From: Streptomyces sp. RPA4-2
GTDB lineage: Bacteria > Actinomycetota > Actinomycetes > Streptomycetales > Streptomycetaceae
Assembly: GCF_012273515.2 (NCBI RefSeq)
Contig: NZ_CP050975.2
Location: 6,324,001-6,388,000, forward strand
Reading direction: 5' to 3'
Length of the DNA: 64,000 bases
Made by a program: the position numbers and the translations under genes
Notes under the pieces: generated by a model
Databases searched by the model: none
Seen by the model: the letters and a program-made list of their open reading frames with translations, nothing else
Told to the model about the DNA's origin: nothing
Shown here: positions 55,781-63,128 of the stretch, one piece after another
Position numbering within the stretch: position 1 is the stretch's first letter
Layout: each line of letters starts with the position of its first letter

Positions 55781-55892
55781 TCGACCAACAACCTCTCGGC
55801 GTCGGCACCTACGTTGTGCCGCGGTGTCTCCAGCGCCCTTGACTACTGGGCAGTTCAGCGCATTCCAGCACGTCAGGCAGCGCCCTTCCAAA

Positions 55893-55917
55893 CACTCGGA
55901 ACCGATGGTTCCGAGTG
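55893..55917. promoter_or_regulatory. Perfect inverted repeat upstream of cvnA2
   Basis: CACTCGGAACC and GGTTCCGAGTG, 11-bp arms separated by GAT, centred about 125 bases before cvnA2. No T-run follows on either strand within six bases, so it reads better as an operator than a terminator. No equivalent was found before cvnA1. Confidence 0.55.
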
Positions 55918-55952
55918 ATGCATCCCCCAGATAAAACGGTCATAAAGAACGA

Positions 55953-55972
55953 GCCCCGTCAAAAGACGGGGC
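55953..55972. terminator. Terminator hairpin between the two conservons
   Basis: GCCCCGTC/GACGGGGC with an AAAA loop, followed by TTTTATG on the plus strand and by GCTCGTTCTTT on the minus strand. It can end the minus-strand conservon 1 transcript. The ~150 bases between it and cvnD1 hold no gene. Confidence 0.75.
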
Positions 55973-56130
55973 TTTTATGAGCGCAGCGGCACCGGGTGAC
56001 CGCGATGCGTGTTGGTGCCCATCGAATTCCATGTCGAAACGTTATGAACACTGTGGCCGGCCGTGTCAAACGACACAGCCGGCTCCAATGCGTCTACGAC
56101 AACTTCCTTATGGACCTGTCGACTTGGCTG

Positions 56131-56706
56131 CTAGCGCAGACGTGCCATGAGCGCGTGCTCGACCAGGGTGATGAGCGCGCTCTTCGCGTCCGCGCGGTGC
56201 CGGGCGTCCGTCGTGATGATCGGAGCGTCCGGGCCGATCTGCAGCGCCTCGCGCACCTCTTCGGGGTTGTAGGGCTGGTGTCCGTCGAAGCCGTTGAGGG
56301 CGATGACGAAGGGCAGGCCGGAGTTCTCGAAGTAGTCGACCGCGGGGAAGCAGTCGGCGAGGCGGCGGGTGTCCACCAGGACCACGGCACCGATGGCTCC
56401 GCGGACCAGGTCGTCCCACATGAACCAGAAGCGGTCCTGACCCGGCGTACCGAAGAGGTACAGGATCAGGTCCTGGTCCAGGGTGATGCGGCCGAAGTCC
56501 ATGGCGACGGTGGTGGTCGTCTTGTCTCCGGTGTGCGTGAGGTCGTCGATGCCCGCGGACGCGGACGTCATGACGGCCTCGGTGCGCAGCGGGTTGATCT
56601 CCGAGACGGCGCCGACGAACGTGGTCTTGCCCACGCCGAAGCCGCCCGCCACCACGATCTTCGCGGAGGTGGTCGCCCGACCTCCGTCAGAGCTTGCGAA
56701 GTCCAC
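56131..56706 (-). CDS. cvnD1: Conservon small GTPase CvnD (cvn1-like)
   Basis: 191 residues with the same G motifs as the neighbour at 50870 (GGFGVGKTTFVG, LFGTPGQDRFWFMWDDL, ALNGFDGHQPY). After the first ~12 residues the two proteins differ at only a few positions (GAIGAV/GAIGAI, GHQ/GNQ, PEE/PDE), and long stretches of DNA are identical including silent sites. It overlaps cvnC by 20 bases. This similarity, compared with the lower match of the other subunits, suggests recent gene conversion. Confidence 0.94.
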   Translation of the reverse strand: MDFASSDGGRATTSAKIVVAGGFGVGKTTFVGAVSEINPLRTEAVMTSASAGIDDLTHTGDKTTTTVAMDFGRITLDQDLILYLFGTPGQDRFWFMWDDLVRGAIGAVVLVDTRRLADCFPAVDYFENSGLPFVIALNGFDGHQPYNPEEVREALQIGPDAPIITTDARHRADAKSALITLVEHALMARLR

Positions 56707-57085
56707 TGAGCACCCTTTCGAGCAAAGTCACGGCCGGCACGCCGCCGTTGTTCTCATCGCCGCCAGGCTGGTGGATGGCGACGAGTCCGGCCTCCGCGAG
56801 GTCCGCGACGAGGATCCTGGCCACGCCGAGCGGCATGGACAGGAGGGCCGACACCTCGGCCACCGACTTGACCTCACGGCACAGGTGGCAGATCCGCTGG
56901 TGCTCCGGGAGCAGCCCCATCAACTGCGTGGGGTCGGCCGTGGTGCTGATCAGCGCCTCGATGGCGAGTTGGTACCGCGGCCGGGTCCGGCCGCCGGTCA
57001 TCGCGTACGGACGTACCAGCGGCTGGTCGCCCTCGTCCCCGTACGGCTCAGCGTACGGATCATGAGAGGCGGTGGGCGGGGTCAT
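56687..57085 (-). CDS. cvnC1: Conservon DUF742 protein CvnC (cvn1-like)
   Basis: 132 residues, almost only the DUF742 domain (QPLVRPYAMTGGRTRPRYQLAIEAL; PEHQRICHLCREVKSVAEVSALL; VARILVADLAEAGLVAIHQPG) with a short acidic/Tyr N-terminus. This is the usual compact form, whereas the neighbour at 51432 has a long disordered extension. The C-terminus overlaps cvnD. Confidence 0.93.
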   Translation of the reverse strand: MTPPTASHDPYAEPYGDEGDQPLVRPYAMTGGRTRPRYQLAIEALISTTADPTQLMGLLPEHQRICHLCREVKSVAEVSALLSMPLGVARILVADLAEAGLVAIHQPGGDENNGGVPAVTLLERVLSGLRKL

Positions 57086-57196
57086 GAATCCTCCGGGCGG
57101 GACAGCAGGTCGGTCAGTCGTGCCGTCTGTTGGGGCCGGTGGGGGGATTGTGGCGGCCGGACGGTGATTTCGTGCAGTCGGTAGAACCAGGAGCCG

Positions 57197-57619
57197 TCAG
57201 TGGAGCAGACTTCCCTGTAGTTCGGCGCGCAGGTCCGGAGTGAGTACGGCGCCCGCCCGGTCGACGAGCAGCGCCATCTCGTAGCCGACAAGGCCGATGT
57301 CGCACTCCGGGTGGGAGAGGACCGCCAGGGACGATCCGTCCGAGACGGACATGAGGAAGAGAAAACCGCGCTCCATCTCGACGACCGTCTGGGCCACCGT
57401 GCCGCCCTCGAAGATCCGGGATGCCCCGGCGGTCAGTGAGGTCAGCCCGGAGGCGACGGCCGCGAGCTGGTCGGCGCGATCGCGCGGGAATCCTTCGGAC
57501 ATCGCCAGAAGGAGCCCGTCGGCGGACACGACGACGGTGTGGGACACCCCAGGGGTGTTGTCCACGAAGTTGGTGATCAACCAGTTCAGATTCTGTGCGG
57601 CCTGGCTCATCGGGCTCAA
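57197..57619 (-). CDS. cvnB1: Conservon roadblock/LC7 protein CvnB (cvn1-like)
   Basis: 140 residues if TTG 57619 is the start, 137 from ATG 57610. The core is nearly identical to CvnB2 (NFVDNTPGVSHTVVVSADGLLLAMSEG; SRIFEGGTVAQTVVEMERGFLFLMSVSDG). AGGAG lies six bases before the TTG and 16 before the ATG, as in the other copy where the codon is GTG, which favours the upstream start in both. It follows directly after the cvnA stop; a 111-base gap separates it from cvnC. Confidence 0.92.
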   Translation of the reverse strand: MSPMSQAAQNLNWLITNFVDNTPGVSHTVVVSADGLLLAMSEGFPRDRADQLAAVASGLTSLTAGASRIFEGGTVAQTVVEMERGFLFLMSVSDGSSLAVLSHPECDIGLVGYEMALLVDRAGAVLTPDLRAELQGSLLH

Positions 57620-60600
57620 CTAACGCTCCTGCTGGTGAGTGGGGCTGGGGAAGCTGCCGGTCTGGCCGGTACCGGCCTGGCGACCCTGCTGAATGCCCCT
57701 ACGGAGATTGGTCAGCCGGCCGCGTACGTCATCGGGCGCACGGGAGACCTGCGGACCTGTTTGGTGCTGTTGCTGCTGTGCCGTGCCCGCGACGAGGTTG
57801 GCTCGCGGGACCCGGCGCGGCAGGCCGGAGGTGGTGACCCCGCCTGCCGACGGTTGACGGACGCGCTCGGCCTGACGGACGAGGTCGTCGTTCGGGGACG
57901 TCCGCCAGGAGGCGGAGGCCTGAGGAGTGGCGGCCCGCTGGGGGGCGACGGGAGCCTGGGGCTGCTGCTGGGGAGGCTGCGAGCCGTTCATGTGGGCACC
58001 GTTCTGAACGCCGCTCTGGGCGCCGTTCTGAACGTTGTTCTGAGCGTTGTCGTGCGCTCCGTTCTGGGAGCCGTTCGCCTGACCGTGGAACCAGTTGGTC
58101 TCCAGCGTGTCGTACAGCGGCGTACGTCCGTCACCGGGGCCGGAGGCCGGCGGCAGCGCCTCCGGCTCCTGAGCACGCGCGGGCCGCTGCTGCGGCCGCT
58201 CGTACTGACCGGTGGACGAGGGATCCTGGCCGTTGCCGTAACCCGGGTTGGCGAACTGGCCGGTGGACGAAGGGTCCTGACCGTTGCCGTACCCGGGCCG
58301 CGCGAACTGGCCGGTGGACGAGGGGTCCTGCGGGTTGCCGTAGCCCGGGTTGGCGAACTGGCCGGTGGACGAAGGGTGCTGGCCGTTGCCGTACCCCGGG
58401 TTCGCGAACTGGCCCGTGGAGGACGGATTCGTGGTCGCGGTGCCGAAGACGTCCGGGCGCACGAACTGGCCGGTGTTCTGGCCGTGGTTCTGCCCGTTGT
58501 TCTGCGGCGCGCCCATACCGGGGCGGGGGCCGTCGAAGTCGGGGCGGGCGAACTCGGAGGTGGCGGCGGGACCGTGACGGTCGTCGATGCGCGGCATCTC
58601 CGAGGTCGAGGCCGGGCCCTGCCGGTCGTCGACGCGCGGCATGCGCGAGGTGGTGTCGGGCTCCTCGTGACCGCGCGGGGAGTCCAGCGAGGCGCGCGGC
58701 ACGGGCGGCTGGGCGTTCTCGTCGCTCCAGCTCGGCCGGGACTGCTGCGCGCTGCCGCCGGGCAGCTCGGCACGCGGACCACCGCGTCCCGGCAGCTGCG
58801 GCCGGCGACGGCCGCCGCCCTTGTTGCCCGCGGGCTGCTGCTGCGGGGGCGTCGCCGCGGGGGCGCTGTCACCGAAGTTGAAGCCCTGGCGGTTGCCGGG
58901 TCCGTCACCGAAGCCCTGGGGCGTGCCGGCTCCGGTGGCCTGCAGGCCCTGCGAGGCACCCGGCGCGTTCTGTCCGAAGACACTCGCACCGGCACCGGCC
59001 GGGGCCGGCCTGCCCTGCTGCGGGTTGCCCGGACCCTGGGGTCCGCGCGCGCCACCCGGAGCACCCGGGTGACCGCCCTGGCCGCTGCCGGGAAGCGCGG
59101 CCCGCGGGCCCTGTCCGGCGCCGACCTGGCCGCGCTGCGGCGCACCGCCGAGGAGACCGCCGCCGCCGGCGGGCGCGCCCGCTCCGAGGGACGGACCGCC
59201 CTGGCCGCCTCCGCGGCGGGCCGCGGCCACACCGGCCGAGGCCTGCGCGGCGGCCGGGCCGCCGGAGGAGGGAGCGCCCTGGCCCGGCTTGCCCGGAGCC
59301 TTCTTGCCGCCCTGGGCGACATCGACGGGGAGCATGACGAGCGCGGTGGTGCCGCCGGAGTCCGACGGACGCAGCTGGATACGGATGCCGTGACGCTGCG
59401 ACAGACGACCGACCACGAAGAGGCCCATGCGCCGGGAGACGGAGACATCCACGGTGGGCGGCGCGGCGAGGCGCTCGTTGATCGCGGCGAGGTCCTCGGG
59501 GGACAGGCCGATACCGGTGTCGTGGATCTCGATCAGCACCCGGCCGTCGGGCAGCGCGTGACCGGTGACCTTGACCTTGGTCTGCGGGGAGGAGAACGAG
59601 GTGGCGTTCTCGAGGAGCTCGGCGAGCAGGTGCACGAGGTCGTTGACCACCCGGCCGGCGACCTGCGTCGTCGGCACCGAGGCCAGCTCGATGCGCTCGT
59701 ACTGCTCCACCTCGGAGGCCGCGGCGCGGAGCACGTCGACCAGCGGGACCGGGCGGGTCCAGCGGCGGCCGGGCTCTTCACCGGCGAGAACGAGGAGGTT
59801 CTCACCGTTACGGCGCATGCGGGTCGCGAGGTGGTCGAGCTTGAAGAGGGAGGACAGCTGGTCCGGGTCGGCCTCGCGGGACTCCAGTTCGGAGATGAGC
59901 GAGAGCTGACGCTGGATGAGGCCCTGGGAACGGCGCGAGAGGTTGGTGAACATCGCGTTGACGTTGCCTCGCAGGAGGGCCTGCTCGGCGGCGAGGCGGA
60001 CGGCCTCGCGGTGCACGTCGTCGAAGGCCGCGGCCACCTTGCCGATCTCGTCCCGGGAGTGCACACCGACCGACTCGACGGAGGTGTCGACGTCCTGCGG
60101 GTCCGACTCCGAGAGCTGCTTGACCAGCTCGGGCAGACGGTCCTGGGCGACCCTGGTCGCGGTGTCCTGCAGCCGGCGCAGCGAGCGGATCATGGACCGG
60201 GCCACGACGAAGGCGCCGACGAGGGAGACGCCGAGGACGAGGAGGATCAGCGCACCGGAGATGATCGCTTCCTGCTGGGAGGCGTTCTTCAGCTCACGGG
60301 ACTTCTGCGTCATCTCGCCGAGCAGCGTGATCTCGATCTTCGACATCGTGTCGATCTTGGTGGTGTCGGCGTCGAACCAGTCCTTGGAGGACTTCTTGTC
60401 CTGGGTGCTCAGACCGCCCGCCGAGTCCAGTACGCGCTTGGCGTACTGGTCGGCCGCCTGGATGGTCGGGTTGCCCTGGTCGATCGTCTCGGTGAGCTTC
60501 TCGGCGCCGGCGCCGTAGATGCTCGCGAAGCTGGTGCGCTCGGAGGCCTCGCTGTCCTGGGCCGAGGTCGCGTACAGCCGGTCGTTCTCGGAGAGCTTGC

Positions 60601-61432
60601 CGAAGCGGTCGGGCTTCGCCGGCAGCGCGGCGGCGATGATCGCGCGCTGGATGGAGGCGTACTCCTTGGCCGAGGAGAAGGCCGACAGGGCGCGGGTGCG
60701 CTGGATCATCTCCGGGTTGCTGGTCGCCTCCGCCATGTCCTGCGAGAGGTTGATCAGCTCGGTGATGAGGCGGTGATACCCGTCGACCGTCTGCGAGGCG
60801 TTCTGCGGGTCGCTGTAGGCCGCGTTGCGGATGGTGCCGAGCTTGTTCAGCTCGCCCGCGATGGCGACGAGGCTGTCACGGACACCGGAGAGCTGTCCGC
60901 TCGCACTGGCGTCGTCGATCTCCTGGGTGCCGGCGAGGAAGTGCGTCTTGGCGCGGTCCGTCGCGTCGCGGACCGACGTGACCTCGTACTTGTCGGGCTT
61001 GATGCCCTGCGACAGCGGACCCGCCGACCCGTCTCGCTCCTGCTGGAGCGCCACGGCGAGCTCGGTCGCCTGCTTGGTCATGTCGGTCAGCAGCTTCATG
61101 TTGTCGAGCTGCTGGATGTCGTCCATGGACTGGTTGATGCGCAGCGCGCCCAGCGTGGTCGCGGCGACCACGGGGAGCGCGAGCAGCGACACCAGTCGCG
61201 TGGAGATGCGCCAGTTGCGCAGGGCCACGCGGGGGCCGGGACCCGGAGGGGCCTTCGGCTTCACGGGCGGCGTGTCGGGAGCCGTAGCGCCGGAGCGCGC
61301 GGAGCGCTCACCACCGCCGAGCTCTGATTGTCCCGGGTTCTGGGCGTGCTGGGGCGAGGAACCGCGGTCGGTCCCGCCGTGCGGCTCCGGCTCCGCCGAA
61401 GCGCTGCCATCCCTCTTGAAACGTCCCTGCAC
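57620..61432 (-). CDS. cvnA1: Conservon membrane sensor with histidine-kinase-like ATPase domain, CvnA (cvn1-like)
   Basis: 1270 residues from GTG 61432 (MQGRFKRDGSASAEPEP when initiated with Met). It has two membrane helices (LVSLLALPVVAATTLGAL; IISGALILLVLGVSLVGAFVV) flanking an extracytoplasmic sensor domain of nitrate/indirect-sensing type, a HAMP region, a coiled segment (LLRGNVNAMFTNLSRRSQGLIQRQ) and an HATPase_c domain (LLAELLENATSFSSP; IEIHDTGIGLSPEDL). The C-terminal ~500 residues are disordered and rich in Gly, Gln, Pro and Asn, with 17-residue repeats. It shares the kinase half with CvnA2 but not the sensor half. The last residues (TSGLPRRVPRANLV...DVRGRLTNLRRGIQQGR) are conserved between the two and may bind CvnB-D. 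Confidence 0.94.
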   Translation of the reverse strand: MQGRFKRDGSASAEPEPHGGTDRGSSPQHAQNPGQSELGGGERSARSGATAPDTPPVKPKAPPGPGPRVALRNWRISTRLVSLLALPVVAATTLGALRINQSMDDIQQLDNMKLLTDMTKQATELAVALQQERDGSAGPLSQGIKPDKYEVTSVRDATDRAKTHFLAGTQEIDDASASGQLSGVRDSLVAIAGELNKLGTIRNAAYSDPQNASQTVDGYHRLITELINLSQDMAEATSNPEMIQRTRALSAFSSAKEYASIQRAIIAAALPAKPDRFGKLSENDRLYATSAQDSEASERTSFASIYGAGAEKLTETIDQGNPTIQAADQYAKRVLDSAGGLSTQDKKSSKDWFDADTTKIDTMSKIEITLLGEMTQKSRELKNASQQEAIISGALILLVLGVSLVGAFVVARSMIRSLRRLQDTATRVAQDRLPELVKQLSESDPQDVDTSVESVGVHSRDEIGKVAAAFDDVHREAVRLAAEQALLRGNVNAMFTNLSRRSQGLIQRQLSLISELESREADPDQLSSLFKLDHLATRMRRNGENLLVLAGEEPGRRWTRPVPLVDVLRAAASEVEQYERIELASVPTTQVAGRVVNDLVHLLAELLENATSFSSPQTKVKVTGHALPDGRVLIEIHDTGIGLSPEDLAAINERLAAPPTVDVSVSRRMGLFVVGRLSQRHGIRIQLRPSDSGGTTALVMLPVDVAQGGKKAPGKPGQGAPSSGGPAAAQASAGVAAARRGGGQGGPSLGAGAPAGGGGLLGGAPQRGQVGAGQGPRAALPGSGQGGHPGAPGGARGPQGPGNPQQGRPAPAGAGASVFGQNAPGASQGLQATGAGTPQGFGDGPGNRQGFNFGDSAPAATPPQQQPAGNKGGGRRRPQLPGRGGPRAELPGGSAQQSRPSWSDENAQPPVPRASLDSPRGHEEPDTTSRMPRVDDRQGPASTSEMPRIDDRHGPAATSEFARPDFDGPRPGMGAPQNNGQNHGQNTGQFVRPDVFGTATTNPSSTGQFANPGYGNGQHPSSTGQFANPGYGNPQDPSSTGQFARPGYGNGQDPSSTGQFANPGYGNGQDPSSTGQYERPQQRPARAQEPEALPPASGPGDGRTPLYDTLETNWFHGQANGSQNGAHDNAQNNVQNGAQSGVQNGAHMNGSQPPQQQPQAPVAPQRAATPQASASWRTSPNDDLVRQAERVRQPSAGGVTTSGLPRRVPRANLVAGTAQQQQHQTGPQVSRAPDDVRGRLTNLRRGIQQGRQAGTGQTGSFPSPTHQQER
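58208..58425 (-). repeat. 51-base tandem repeats in cvnA1
   Basis: About four and a half copies, with equivalent positions at 58211, 58262, 58313, 58364 and 58415, each coding PSSTGQFANPGYGNGQD or a close variant. They lie in the disordered cytoplasmic tail. Farther upstream in the gene are three MPRxDDRxGPAxTSE-type repeats (about 58550-58660). Confidence 0.9.
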
Positions 61433-61792
61433 TAGCGTCGCAACCTCTGGACCAGGCGCCCCTCCGCGCAAACGGCGGGACGGTGTCGGCGTCGTTCAGG
61501 GGCGCAGACGCGCCCCCTGGTGTGGTCGTGAGTGACCGGCGCTGCTCCCCCTCCCCGCCGCCACTCGGCGCTGAGTCGCGCCTCCTGCGCGCCGGTTCGA
61601 TCCCGCGGCGGTTCGTGGAATTCCAGCACAGTGCAGGATCTCCAACAAGGCCCGTGTACCAGGCTGTGACCACCGTGACAGCTTGTGAGGGCAAGGTCAC
61701 GACACGTAGAAAGTGATCTCGTACATTCCGGTCTTATCCCTACGATCCAGCGGGGTGCACGGGGTGTCCCAGTCGCCATGATCAGGAGCGGA
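61433..61792 (-). promoter_or_regulatory. Upstream region of conservon 1
   Basis: About 360 bases without a gene. The motif ATTCCAGCAC (GTGCTGGAAT on the conservon strand) at about 61620-61630 is also present upstream of cvnA2 at about 55862-55871, at similar distance (80-190 bases), so it could be a shared promoter or activator element. Confidence 0.35.
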
Positions 61793-61846
61793 ATGATGGG
61801 TTCAGTGGAGCAATGTCCGTTTCGCCGGGGAGGGTTGGCGGCCTGA
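61793..61846 (+). CDS. Possible 17-codon small ORF
   Basis: ATGATG at 61793-61798 follows AGGAG by four and seven bases and opens a frame ending at TGA 61846 (MMGSVEQCPFRRGGLAA). The good ribosome site is its only support. Downstream lies GTGAGCAAACTCAC (61871-61884), an inverted repeat. Confidence 0.25.
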   Translation: MMGSVEQCPFRRGGLAA

Positions 61847-62030
61847 ATTGACCGGTTTGCCAGCCCCCTAGTGAGCAAACTCACACGCCGATCATGAGGT
61901 CTTCACGGCTTCCACCGGGAATCGCATGTTTAGCCTGGCGCTTTACAGGGATGGCAAATCCGACAACCTGCGCCGACGCGGGGGCTCTTGAGCCCACCCG
62001 GCGCCCGCTCTGACGAGGTCGAAGACAACA

Positions 62031-62219
62031 GTGAAGACGACGATGATGTTCCGCAACATAGCCAACCCGCGACGCACCACGCTGGCGCACCTCGAGGACG
62101 CCGACGCGATGCAGGCGCAGGAGCAGCCGGAGCACTCGGTCGACCTCCCCACCCAGACCGCCAACCCGCGGCGCACCATCCTCATGGAAGCCCCGGTCGC
62201 GGCCTCCGTCGCCGACTAG
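62031..62219 (+). CDS. Small protein with duplicated ANPRRTxL motif, function unknown
   Basis: 62 residues from GTG 62031; ATG 62043 or 62046 are alternatives. The octad A-N-P-R-R-T-x-L occurs at residues 11-18 (ANPRRTTL) and again at 44-51 (ANPRRTIL), separated by an acidic, Gln-rich stretch (HLEDADAMQAQEQPEHSVDL). No Cys, signal peptide or membrane helix. It is divergent from conservon 1 and precedes the fumarylacetoacetase-family gene. I recall a similar small ORF at this position in other Streptomyces. The repeated basic motif looks like a docking or phosphorylation site. Confidence 0.7.
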   Translation: MKTTMMFRNIANPRRTTLAHLEDADAMQAQEQPEHSVDLPTQTANPRRTILMEAPVAASVAD

Positions 62220-62339
62220 TACGCGCGCCGGCCGCCGCCCGCTCACCGCGCCGACGGATATGCGCGGGGCGCCGACCCCTCTCCGCGTTAGCCTGGAGCG
62301 TCAGACTCCAGCCAGCTCAGTGAGGGGCGCAAGGATCCC

Positions 62340-63128
62340 GTGCGCATCGCCAGGTTCTCCATCGACGGCAACGTCGCGTTCGGCGCGGTCGAGGGCGACA
62401 AGCCGGACGAACTCGTCCTCGACATCATCAAGGGCATCCCGTTCGCGGACTTCGAGCTCTCCGGCACGAAGGTCCCCCTCGGCAAGGTCCGGCTCCTGCC
62501 GCCGGTGCTCCCGAACAAGGTCGTGGCCTTCGGCCGCAACTACGCGGAGCACGCGAAGGAGCTGGGCAACGAGGTGCCCGACGCCCCGTTCGCCTTCTTC
62601 AAGCCGTCGACCTCGGTGATCGGCCCCGGCGACGACATCCAGTACCCCTCCTTCTCTAACGAGCTGCACCACGAGGCCGAACTCGCCGTGGTGATCGGCC
62701 GGATGTGCCGCGAGGTCCCCCGCGAGCGGGTGAAGGACGTCATCCTCGGCTACACCTGCGCCAACGACGTCACCGCGCGCGACGTCCAGAAGCGTGAGAA
62801 GCAGTGGGCGCGGGCCAAGGGCTTCGACAGCTCCTGCCCGCTCGGCCCCTGGGTGGAGACGGACCTGGACCTCGCCGCGGTCTCCGAGGGCATCACCATC
62901 CAGTGCACGGTCAACGGGCAGCAGCGCCAGCTCGGCCGCACCAGCGAGATGACCCACTCCGTCGAGGACCTGATCGTCAACATCACCGAGGCCATGACGC
63001 TGCTCCCCGGCGACGTGATCCTCACCGGCACCCCCGCTGGGGTAGGCCCCCTGAACGTCGGCGACGAGGTCGCCGTCACCATCGAAGGCATCGGCACTCT
63101 CACCAACAAGGTGATCAAGCGTGGCTAA
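62340..63128 (+). CDS. Fumarylacetoacetate hydrolase-family protein
   Basis: 262 residues from GTG 62340, which follows AAGGA. It has an N-terminal cap ([20 protein letters not shown]) and the FAH catalytic barrel with [30 protein letters not shown], the metal-binding [30 protein letters not shown] and the late [18 protein letters not shown]. Members cleave or decarboxylate acylpyruvates or oxaloacetate; many act in aromatic catabolism. The possible -10 TAGCCT lies near 62290. Its last eight bases overlap gltX, so both are cotranscribed. The exact substrate is unknown. Confidence 0.92.
   Translation: MRIARFSIDGNVAFGAVEGDKPDELVLDIIKGIPFADFELSGTKVPLGKVRLLPPVLPNKVVAFGRNYAEHAKELGNEVPDAPFAFFKPSTSVIGPGDDIQYPSFSNELHHEAELAVVIGRMCREVPRERVKDVILGYTCANDVTARDVQKREKQWARAKGFDSSCPLGPWVETDLDLAAVSEGITIQCTVNGQQRQLGRTSEMTHSVEDLIVNITEAMTLLPGDVILTGTPAGVGPLNVGDEVAVTIEGIGTLTNKVIKRG

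Noticed and set aside
52121-55918. A 1265-codon plus-strand open frame across cvnB2-cvnA2
   Set aside because: Mirror of the conservon genes; the translation lacks any recognisable domain and the minus strand gives intact family motifs. The same holds for the long frame at 57539-61327.
58208-58425. Regularly spaced repeats resembling a CRISPR array
   Set aside because: The 51-base units are directly adjacent, in frame, and encode a repetitive protein tail; there are no unique spacers or cas genes. The 15-base repeats at 46671 were rejected as CRISPR for the same reason.
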